This document shows positions 1 through 5,128 of a stretch of 5,197 nucleotides of DNA, in pieces. Positions within the stretch are counted from its first letter, which is position 1; each line of letters opens with the position of its first letter. Below the pieces are notes generated by a model. It saw nothing but the letters and a program-made list of their open reading frames with translations. It ran no database searches and was not told the origin of the DNA. The position numbers and the translations under genes are program-made. Source of the stretch: Pelotomaculum sp. (GTDB lineage: Bacteria; Bacillota; Desulfotomaculia; Desulfotomaculales; Pelotomaculaceae); NCBI GenBank assembly GCA_022839445.1, contig JALHFC010000087.1:1-5197 (forward strand). Direction: 5' to 3'.

Positions 1-87
1 TGCCCTGATGTGTCCAAAACCAACCAATTGTAGCGGGTTTTTACAATGGTTTGGTGTGTCGAATATTAAATTATCTTATCAATTAAG

Positions 88-159
88 ACTGGTAAATAAA
101 AATAATGAATTTGCCGAATAAAGGGTTTTTATGCCCAGCGTCAAATTTTATAAACCAGT
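88..159. repeat. Imperfect long-range inverted repeat in the leader
   Basis: The arm at 88-101 (ACTGGTAAATAAAA) is the reverse complement of the arm at 146-159 (TTTTATAAACCAGT) at 12 of 14 positions; the two mismatches lie at 152-153. The arms are 44 nt apart. Between them GGG at 123-125 can pair with CCC at 134-136. In RNA this could form a long, AT-rich stem; in DNA the two ACTGGT/ACCAGT ends could be paired regulator half-sites. Much of the match is A/T, so chance is a real alternative. Confidence 0.3.
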
Positions 160-196
160 ATAAGTTTTGGGCCCTCTTATATTGCAAGTTGAGTGA

Positions 197-214
197 TTAA
201 TTAAATTTAATTAA
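197..214. promoter_or_regulatory. Perfect 18-bp AT palindrome just before the reductase RBS
   Basis: TTAATTAAATTTAATTAA is identical to its own reverse complement over all 18 bases and ends 1 nt before the AGGAGG ribosome binding site (216-221). It is made only of A and T, contains two TTAATTAA boxes at its ends, and lies about 17 nt upstream of the ATG. Its position, between any upstream promoter and the start codon, suits a repressor operator. As RNA it could form only a weak stem. I cannot name a regulator that recognises it. Confidence 0.4.
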
Positions 215-230
215 CAGGAGGCATGCTGCT

Positions 231-1508
231 ATGGCTGATTACCGTAAGATGTGGGAGTCCCTTGGACTGGATTTGGAGTCACACGACCAGTTGATGAACG
301 TATTGCCGACTACCTACGGCAGTGTTTACATGAGCCAGGAAAACAGGCCGGAGGGTATGGAATATTTTGATTTTGTGGTCAGTGAGGTGCACGGACAGCG
401 CATTCAGGAACTGCAGGACCACAAGGCTGCGGGCGGCAAGGTCATCGGCGCTTTTTGTGTTTACGTCCCCGAAGAAATTGTGCGCGCTGCCGGCGGGATC
501 CAGGTCGGCCTGTGTTCAGGGGTGGAGATCGGCACAGCCCAGGCGGAAAAGGTGCTGCCCAGAAATATCTGCCCGCTGATTAAATCCTTCATGGGGTTCA
601 AGCTGGGAAAGGTCTGCCCGTATTTTGAGTCCTGCAATATGGTCGTGGGGGAAACGACTTGCGATGGTAAAAAGAAAGCTTTTGAAATACTAAACGACTT
701 TGTGCCAGTGCATGTGATGGAGACACCCCAGATGAAGCGCGAAAAAGACAAAGCCCTGTGGCTAAGCGAGGTGCAGGACTTTCTGGCCACGGTGGAGGAG
801 TATACCGGCAATAAGGTTACAGCAGAGTCATTGCGTCAGGCGATCAAGGACACCAACGCCAAGCGCCGGGCGCTCTTGCGCTTAAATGAGCTGCGCCGGC
901 ACGACCCCGCCCCGATCAGCGGCAAAGACTGCCTCTTGATCGAGCAAATCTCCATGTATGACGATGTGCCCCGGTTTACCGCCCAGGTCAACGCCCTTTG
1001 CGACGAGCTTGAGGTCCGGGTGAAGGAAGGAAAGGGCGTTGCTGTAACCGGTGCGCCGCGCCTGATCCTGTCGGGCACCCCGATGGCCCTGCCGAATTGG
1101 AAGGTGCCCCACGTCATAGAAACCAGCGGCGCGGTGATCGTGGCCGAGGAAATGTGCACGGGGCTCCGCTATTTTGAGAACCTGGTGCCGGAAGAAGAGG
1201 AAACCGTGGAGCAAATGGTCGAGGCTATTGCCGGCCGCTACCTGGACATCAACTGCGCCTGCTTTACACCCAATGACGGCAGGATGGAAAAAATAGTGAG
1301 CCTGGCCGGGGAAATGAAGGCGGACGGTGTGATCAACTGCACTCTGGCTTTCTGCGACCCCTACCTGGTGGAGGCCAACCGGGTGACCAAGGCGCTCCAA
1401 GAGCACAATATCCCCCTTTTAAACCTGGAAACAGATTACGGGCAGGAAGATTCAGCACAAATTAAGACCAGGGTTGAAGCTTTCCTGGAGATGCTGGGAA
1501 ATAGATAA
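231..1508 (+). CDS. Double-cubane-cluster anaerobic reductase (2-hydroxyacyl-CoA dehydratase D-component family; YjiM/DCCP-like)
   Basis: The 425-residue cytoplasmic protein belongs to the HgdB/BcrB superfamily. Its closest recognisable relatives are E. coli YjiM and the double-cubane cluster protein of Carboxydothermus, a homodimer whose [8Fe-9S] centre performs ATP-dependent reduction of small molecules such as acetylene; the physiological substrate is unknown. Visible hallmarks are NICPLIKS (112-119), VCPYF (128-132) and GETTCDGKKK (140-149), then EMCTG (307-311), NCACFTPND (341-349) and AFCDPY (373-378). Cysteines 76, 95, 114, 129, 144, 309, 344 and 375 look family-conserved, and a subset should bind the cluster; I cannot assign the exact ligands. 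Length is normal and complete. The ATG follows AGGAGG at 216-221 with 9-nt spacing. No second dehydratase subunit adjoins it, which fits a homodimer. The ASKHA-type ATPase activator that normally energises such proteins is absent from the window, so it must be upstream or unlinked. G+C looks higher than in pstS (34/60 at 901-960 against 27/60 at 1861-1920). Confidence 0.9.
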   Translation: MADYRKMWESLGLDLESHDQLMNVLPTTYGSVYMSQENRPEGMEYFDFVVSEVHGQRIQELQDHKAAGGKVIGAFCVYVPEEIVRAAGGIQVGLCSGVEIGTAQAEKVLPRNICPLIKSFMGFKLGKVCPYFESCNMVVGETTCDGKKKAFEILNDFVPVHVMETPQMKREKDKALWLSEVQDFLATVEEYTGNKVTAESLRQAIKDTNAKRRALLRLNELRRHDPAPISGKDCLLIEQISMYDDVPRFTAQVNALCDELEVRVKEGKGVAVTGAPRLILSGTPMALPNWKVPHVIETSGAVIVAEEMCTGLRYFENLVPEEEETVEQMVEAIAGRYLDINCACFTPNDGRMEKIVSLAGEMKADGVINCTLAFCDPYLVEANRVTKALQEHNIPLLNLETDYGQEDSAQIKTRVEAFLEMLGNR

Positions 1509-1539
1509 TCGAGGCGCCCTAAAAGAATACGTCGGGTGG

Positions 1540-1563
1540 ACATATAAAAATTTCCATATATGT
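1540..1563. promoter_or_regulatory. Inverted repeat ACATATA-N10-TATATGT upstream of pstS
   Basis: ACATATA at 1540-1546 and TATATGT at 1557-1563 are perfect reverse complements with centres 17 bp apart, about 1.6 helical turns, a geometry usual for a dimeric regulator. TGGACA at 1537-1542, which matches the -35 consensus at five of six bases, overlaps the left arm, but no good -10 lies 16-18 nt beyond it. The repeat ends 24 nt before the better -10 candidate at 1588. I found no clear tandem TTAACA-type PhoP boxes, so phosphate control through PhoP is not shown. Confidence 0.35.
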
Positions 1564-1587
1564 ACCAGAGGTAAATAACAATCAAAT

Positions 1588-1593
1588 TATACT
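1588..1593 (+). promoter_or_regulatory. pstS: Candidate -10 element of a pstS promoter
   Basis: TATACT matches TATAAT at five of six bases and lies 40 nt before the pstS ATG, giving a leader of roughly 30 nt that contains the ribosome binding site. The matching -35 window (about 1565-1570, CCAGAG) does not resemble TTGACA. That would fit an activator-dependent promoter, with the inverted repeat at 1540-1563 as a possible activator site. No terminator separates the upstream reductase gene from pstS, so readthrough is an alternative source of transcription. Confidence 0.3.
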
Positions 1594-1632
1594 TATCTTA
1601 AGCATAGGGAGAAACTTCGGGAGGTATTGCAA

Positions 1633-2538
1633 ATGAAGATAAGCAAGTACGTAACAGTAGTTTTCTTGTTATTATCATTTTTGTTAGTGACAGGATGCGG
1701 GCAGCAAGCAAACACTACTGATAATGCCACAGCAAAAGATCAATCGATTAAAATAGGAGGGTCCAGCACCCTAGCGCCTACTGTCGCCAAATGTGCCGAC
1801 GATTTCACTGAAAAGTATAAAACTTGGAACAAGGTTGACGCTAGCTTACCAGAGGAGCAGATTGTCATTTTTGTATCAACCGGAGGTTCTGGTTTTGGTG
1901 TTAAGGCGGCTACCGAAGGTACCGTGGATATCGGTTTGACTGCGCGGGATATAAAAGCTACTGAAAAAGAAAAAATGCCCAATGGGAAAATTTATAAGCT
2001 AGGCACAGATGCCCTGACCATAGCTGTTAATCCCAAAAACCCGGTGCTTCAGGTCAAGCCTGATATCACGACGGAAGAAGTCAAAAAAATCTTTGCCGGT
2101 GAAATAAGCACGTGGAAGCAACTTGATGAGAGGCTGCCGGAGCGCCCTGTTATTGTCGCTGTCAGAGATTTGGGTGGTGGAGCCAGCCAGGTGTTTGACG
2201 AGTTAGTGATGAAGGGAAAGCCTATCGCCAAGGAGGCCCTCCAAATTCCTTCAATGGGCGCCCTTGCTGCTAAGGTAATGGAAAATGCAGACGCAATCGG
2301 TTATGTTTCCACCGGGATGGTAACACAGAATGAAGGTAAAATTGGCGTACTCAGTGTTGAGGGTATTGCTCCGACTACGGAAAATATAAGCAGCGGAAAA
2401 TACAAGATCGCTCGCCCACTGTTAATATTTACAAAGGACGAGCCCAGCAGACAGCTGAAGCTCTTTATAGATTACCTGATGTCCGAGAAAGGGCGCCAGG
2501 TGGTGGAAGAGATGGGGTTCATCCCTGCCGCCAATTAA
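1633..2538 (+). CDS. pstS: PstS-like phosphate/oxyanion-binding lipoprotein
   Basis: Extracellular solute-binding component of the importer encoded downstream, anchored to the outer face of the membrane. Residues 1-21 form a lipoprotein signal (KISK, a hydrophobic run, then VTGC) with lipid-modified Cys22. PstS signatures follow in order: GGSSTLAP (42-49), STGGSGFG (82-89), VDIG with Asp99 (98-101), FAGEISTWKQL (154-164), the Arg178 loop (178-185), AIGYVS (221-226) and a C-terminal ARPLLIF (260-266). By analogy with E. coli PstS, the first loops and Asp99 should bind the oxyanion. The third loop is odd: canonical RSDGSGTS is RDLGGGAS here, losing the Ser and Thr hydroxyls and the Asp that orients the Arg. 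I chose the ATG at 1633 (301 residues) because GGGAGG at 1619-1624 is 8 nt away; an in-frame TTG at 1627 is only 2 nt from it. A terminator follows 29 nt after the stop. Phosphate is the default substrate; another oxyanion is possible. Confidence 0.85.
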   Translation: MKISKYVTVVFLLLSFLLVTGCGQQANTTDNATAKDQSIKIGGSSTLAPTVAKCADDFTEKYKTWNKVDASLPEEQIVIFVSTGGSGFGVKAATEGTVDIGLTARDIKATEKEKMPNGKIYKLGTDALTIAVNPKNPVLQVKPDITTEEVKKIFAGEISTWKQLDERLPERPVIVAVRDLGGGASQVFDELVMKGKPIAKEALQIPSMGALAAKVMENADAIGYVSTGMVTQNEGKIGVLSVEGIAPTTENISSGKYKIARPLLIFTKDEPSRQLKLFIDYLMSEKGRQVVEEMGFIPAAN

Positions 2539-2567
2539 CATTTTACTGGCGCCGTAACAAAAAAATC

Positions 2568-2612
2568 AAAAAACCTGTGGGTAGTTGGTACTTGAATACC
2601 CACAGGTTTTTT
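2568..2612 (+). terminator. Intrinsic terminator between pstS and pstC
   Basis: The arms AAAAAACCTGTGGGTA (2568-2583) and TACCCACAGGTTTTTT (2597-2612) are perfect reverse complements over 16 bp, with a 13-nt loop (2584-2596) and a run of six T at 2607-2612. The GC core CCTGTGGG is 8 bp. The left A-run gives a T-tract on the other strand too, so it could work in both directions. It starts 29 nt after the pstS stop and ends 13 nt before the likely pstC ATG. In an operon this placement should cut transcription of pstCAB relative to pstS, so that binding protein is made in excess. Confidence 0.85.
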
Positions 2613-2625
2613 GTGGGTTGGTGTT

Positions 2626-3522
2626 ATGCGAAGTTTAAAGAAGAGTAAGCCAATGGCAGATACTATGGCAAGGTTCACCAGCTTAATGGTGTCGGTCTGC
2701 GCCACCATCTTGCTGCTGGCGATTGTTGTTTTTATCGCCAGGGAAAGCTGGCCGGTATGGTCTTCCTATGGATTAAAATTAATTGCCGGGACTGATTGGA
2801 GTCCTCTTGCCCGCCCCCCGCAGTTGGGCCTGGGGACGATGGTTCTAAGCACGCTTTGGGTAGCCCTTGGGGCGATGTTTATTGCTGCGCCCCTGGGATT
2901 TAGCGGGGCGGTTTTTTTGGCGGAGTTTGCCCCCGCCTGGCTTGCCGGGGTTATTAGGCCGGTTTTGAACATCCTCACCGGTATTCCCTCGGTGGTGTAT
3001 GGTTTTGTCGGGGCAACGGTTTTAGTAAAGTGGTTTGAGGTTTCTTTTCATATGGCTAGTGGCGAGTCGCTGTTTTGTGCTTCACTGGTCCTGACAGTGA
3101 TGGTTTTACCGTATATTGTAACCACCTCCGAGGTCGCAATTCGTTCCGTTCCTGCAGAATACAGGCAGGCGGCTCTAGCGCTCGGCGTATCCAGGCCATA
3201 TGTGGCACTGCGGGTACTGCTGCCTTTAGCTAAAAGAGGCTTGCTGGGAGCCCTGATCCTGGGTTTTGGCCGGGCGGCTGGGGAAACAATGGCGGTTTTA
3301 ATGCTGGCGGGAAACACCTTACATTTGCCGGCATCCTGGTTTAGCAAGGGGGAGCCTCTATCCGCCCTGATTGCCCTGGAACTGGGTACCTCGGAGTCCG
3401 GCAGCACGCATTACCAGGCTCTATTTGCTGCCGGACTGATTTTGCTCATAATTCTCTTTATAATTAACCTGACTTTGACGATAATCAGAAAAGATTCTGG
3501 CAGGGTAGTGAGAAAAAGTTGA
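2626..3522 (+). CDS. pstC: PstC-like ABC transporter permease
   Basis: One of two membrane subunits that form the translocation channel with PstA. The 298-residue protein has about six hydrophobic segments (roughly 17-38, 72-95, 110-137, 150-170, 204-228 and 266-288). The PstC-type GTDWSP (55-60) lies in the first external loop. The cytoplasmic EAA loop that docks to the ATPase is EYRQAALALGVSR (178-190), continuing to LLP at 198-200. GRAAGETMAV (215-224) carries the Arg216/Glu220 pair that mutagenesis of the E. coli counterpart linked to transport. The start is uncertain. ATG at 2626 follows only a weak GGGTTGG-like site; ATG at 2653 would give 289 residues and still keep the first membrane segment. 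A TTG at 2611 sits inside the T-tract of the terminator and is unlikely. The gene overlaps pstA by 4 nt. Confidence 0.87.
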   Translation: MRSLKKSKPMADTMARFTSLMVSVCATILLLAIVVFIARESWPVWSSYGLKLIAGTDWSPLARPPQLGLGTMVLSTLWVALGAMFIAAPLGFSGAVFLAEFAPAWLAGVIRPVLNILTGIPSVVYGFVGATVLVKWFEVSFHMASGESLFCASLVLTVMVLPYIVTTSEVAIRSVPAEYRQAALALGVSRPYVALRVLLPLAKRGLLGALILGFGRAAGETMAVLMLAGNTLHLPASWFSKGEPLSALIALELGTSESGSTHYQALFAAGLILLIILFIINLTLTIIRKDSGRVVRKS

Positions 3523-4361
3523 TTTCACGAAGCTTTTGGGACAGGTTTTTACTGGCAATGTTCTGGAGCGCCGGCTTGGTCATTCTGCTGGTCTTAACCG
3601 GAATTATTGGTTACCTTCTTCTGCGTGGCGGCTCTTCATTAACACTTGAGTTTTTAACCACTGCTCCCAAGGGTTTGCCGCTTGGTACCGGTGGAGGGGT
3701 TTTACCGGCTATTAAAGGAACTCTCTTGCTTGTTTTGATCGCTGTTCTTGCGGCCGCTGTGCCCGGCTTGATCACGGCAATTTACCTTTCCGAATACGGA
3801 GAGTCTTCGAAATTTAAAGTCCTTGTCAATATAACCATTCAGTGTATGGCCGGGATTCCTTCGATCGTTACCGGGCTCTTTGGCTATGCCTTTTTTGTGG
3901 TCTATTTGGGTTTTGGAATTTCCCTGCTGGCCGGCGGCCTGTCTTTGGGGATCATGATTTTCCCGGTCATCGTGCTTACTGCAAGGGATGCGCTGCTGGC
4001 TGTAAATGAGCAGTATCGTCTGGCCGGCGCTGCGCTGGGTGTTTCTCGCTGGTACATGCTGCACCGGGTCATTATACCTCAGTCGGCGCCGGCCATATTA
4101 AGCGGTATTTTATTAGCAATGGGCTACGCTGCCGGGGCCACAGCCCCGATCATGGTCACTGCGGCCGTTATTTCTGCCGGGATGAGCGGAGGCTTAATGG
4201 AACCGGTTATGGCTTTGCCTTACCATTTGTATATCTTATTCAGTCAGCATATTTCAATGGAGAAAGCCTATGGCACAGCTCTGTTGCTAGTGCTGTTGCT
4301 TCTGTTTTTAAACATTACAGCTTTATTGCTTAAGGGGCGGCATAGAAAAGGAGGTTACTGA
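3519..4361 (+). CDS. pstA: PstA-like ABC transporter permease
   Basis: Second channel subunit, 280 residues with about six membrane segments (roughly 15-36, 64-90, 104-131, 134-154, 192-220 and 251-271). PstA features are GGGVLPAIKGTLLL (58-71), IYLSEYG (88-94), GIPSIVTGLFGYAFF (112-126) and the EAA loop EQYRLAGAALGVSR (164-177), continuing to IIP at 185-187. The start is TTG at 3519, within TTGA shared with the pstC stop, which suggests translational coupling. A GTGAG-like site at 3508-3512 lies 6 nt upstream; the next ATG (3558) would remove the N-terminal part. One point is unusual. The position normally read as GRAxGETAPL is GYAAGATAPI here (202-211), so Tyr203 and Ala207 replace the expected Arg and Glu. 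In E. coli PstA that Arg is reported as important for uptake. The hydrophobic topology is intact, so this looks like divergence, not decay. Confidence 0.86.
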   Translation: MISRSFWDRFLLAMFWSAGLVILLVLTGIIGYLLLRGGSSLTLEFLTTAPKGLPLGTGGGVLPAIKGTLLLVLIAVLAAAVPGLITAIYLSEYGESSKFKVLVNITIQCMAGIPSIVTGLFGYAFFVVYLGFGISLLAGGLSLGIMIFPVIVLTARDALLAVNEQYRLAGAALGVSRWYMLHRVIIPQSAPAILSGILLAMGYAAGATAPIMVTAAVISAGMSGGLMEPVMALPYHLYILFSQHISMEKAYGTALLLVLLLLFLNITALLLKGRHRKGGY

Positions 4362-5107
4362 TGTCGGTTCAGGTTAAGAACTGGAGTGTTTTTTTTAAAA
4401 AAAACCTTGTCTTACAGAATATTGACCTGGAGTTCAATGGACATGGAATTTTTGCCGTTATTGGCCCGTCTGGTTGTGGTAAAACAACGCTCTTAAAAAG
4501 TATTAACAGGACGGCTGAGTTGGATAATGGTTTTAATTACGGTGGTACAATTTTGCTCAATGGTGAGGATATATATCAAAAAAACGATGTAGCCTCAATC
4601 CGCCGCAGGGTTGGCATGGTGTTCCAAACTCCTGTGGCCCTGCCCATGAGCGTGAGGGAAAATGTTCTTTTTGGGCCGCGGTATTTTGGTGAAAAGAATA
4701 AGCGAAAGTTGAGTGATATATGTGAACGCAGCTTGAAACATGCCGGTCTCTGGGAGGAAGTAAAGGACAAATTGGAGCAGCCTGCCGGGGAGCTTTCCGG
4801 CGGGCAAAAACAGAGACTGGCCATTGCCAGGGCACTGGCTGCAGAACCGGAGGTCTTATTGCTTGATGAGCCATGTTCCAGTCTGGATCCTGCCTCCACA
4901 ATGCTGATCGAGCGGCTCCTTAATCAATTATCGGGTATGCTGGCCATTGTTCTGGTGACCCATAACTTATTCCAGGCTAAAAGGGTTGCTCAAAAGACGG
5001 TACTGATGATGGCCGGCCAGGTAGTGGAATACGGACCAACCGATCAGTTTTTTTCTAAGCCGTTAAGGCAGGAAACCGCTGATTTTATTTCCGGCTTAAC
5101 CTGGTAG
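4361..5107 (+). CDS. pstB: PstB-like ABC transporter ATPase
   Basis: Cytoplasmic ATP-hydrolysing subunit, active as a dimer beneath PstC/PstA. All catalytic motifs of its 248 residues are intact: Walker A GPSGCGKTT (35-43), Q-loop Gln89, signature LSGGQKQR (145-152), Walker B VLLLDEP (165-171) with catalytic Glu170, D-loop SSLDP (173-177) and H-loop His201. PstB-specific resemblance appears in ILLNGEDIY (64-72), RRRVGMVFQ (81-89), LFGPRYFG (103-110), GLWEEVKDKL (129-138) and the tail VVEYGPTDQFF (221-231). The phosphate-type stretch after the Q-loop, usually PNPFPxSIYDNV, is TPVALPMSVRENV here, and the signature has KQRLAIA in place of the usual QQRLCIA. So it is a divergent member. The ATG overlaps the pstA stop by 1 nt (TGATG), behind a strong AAAGGAGG at 4347-4354 with 6-nt spacing. 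Codons 10-15 contain a T8A8 tract. Confidence 0.88.
   Translation: MSVQVKNWSVFFKKNLVLQNIDLEFNGHGIFAVIGPSGCGKTTLLKSINRTAELDNGFNYGGTILLNGEDIYQKNDVASIRRRVGMVFQTPVALPMSVRENVLFGPRYFGEKNKRKLSDICERSLKHAGLWEEVKDKLEQPAGELSGGQKQRLAIARALAAEPEVLLLDEPCSSLDPASTMLIERLLNQLSGMLAIVLVTHNLFQAKRVAQKTVLMMAGQVVEYGPTDQFFSKPLRQETADFISGLTW
4389..4404 (+). repeat. pstB: T8A8 homopolymer tract inside pstB
   Basis: Eight T (4389-4396) followed directly by eight A (4397-4404) encode the end of Val10, then Phe-Phe-Lys-Lys and the start of Asn15. The tract is a 16-bp palindrome and lies 28 nt after the start codon. It includes A AAA AAC in the reading register of a -1 slippery heptamer. A -1 shift there would reach a stop within about seven codons, so slippage would truncate the protein. 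Confidence 0.9.
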
Positions 5108-5113
5108 GGCAGA

Positions 5114-5128
5114 GTTTGTTAAACAAAC
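5114..5128. promoter_or_regulatory. 15-nt palindrome GTTTGTT-A-AACAAAC after pstB
   Basis: GTTTGTT (5114-5120) and AACAAAC (5122-5128) are perfect reverse complements around a single central A. AAAC is also repeated three times in tandem at 5121-5132. The site begins 7 nt after the pstB stop. With a 1-nt centre and no following T-run it cannot act as a normal intrinsic terminator, so an operator for a gene beyond the window, or chance, is more likely. The rest of the sequence to 5197 shows no gene start I can support. Confidence 0.3.

Larger units (their letters stand above)
1..230. other. AT-rich leader upstream of the double-cubane reductase gene
   Basis: I see no supportable gene here. 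One frame is open from position 2 to a TAA at 119-121 (39 codons), but it has no start in context and resembles nothing I recognise. The stretch is rich in A and T compared with the gene that follows. It holds an imperfect inverted repeat (88-101 with 146-159), a weak hairpin (ATTGTA at 27-32 with TACAAT at 42-47), and a perfect palindrome (197-214). TATAAA at 149-154 and TATATT at 178-183 resemble -10 elements, but neither has a convincing TTGACA-like partner 16-18 nt upstream, so I do not place a promoter. Confidence 0.6.

Noticed and set aside
20..55. Hairpin around ATTGTA/TACAAT as the terminator of an upstream gene.
   Set aside because: The perfect stem is only 6 bp and AT-rich, needs a bulge to extend, and no T-run follows.
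2..121. Open frame of 39 codons ending in TAA, possibly the tail of an upstream gene.
   Set aside because: The translation is not recognisable, the region is AT-rich, and 39 stop-free codons arise easily by chance. Only sequence upstream of position 1 could decide.
882..1406. Antisense open frame of 174 codons opposite the reductase gene.
   Set aside because: It lies wholly inside a well-supported gene of higher G+C, where reverse-strand stops are rare. It has no recognisable domain or promoter context.
231..1508. Assignment as the beta subunit of a classical 2-hydroxyacyl-CoA dehydratase.
   Set aside because: Those enzymes need a paired alpha subunit gene, which is absent. The GETTCDGKKK and NICPLIKS segments resemble the stand-alone YjiM/DCCP type.
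1627..1632. TTG as the pstS start.
   Set aside because: Only 2 nt separate it from GGGAGG; the ATG two codons later has the ideal 8-nt spacing.
2543..2557. TTAC-T-GGCGCC-GTAA bulged palindrome right after pstS as a second terminator.
   Set aside because: It leaves no room for a hairpin loop and is followed by A residues, not T residues. The hairpin at 2568-2612 explains termination better.
2611..2625. TTG as the pstC start.
   Set aside because: The codon overlaps the terminal T-run of the terminator hairpin and has no ribosome binding site; ATG at 2626 or 2653 is more plausible.
4399..4405. Programmed -1 frameshift at A AAA AAC in pstB.
   Set aside because: The -1 frame stops almost at once and yields no extended product, and the zero frame encodes a complete ATPase. 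Only accidental slippage remains plausible.
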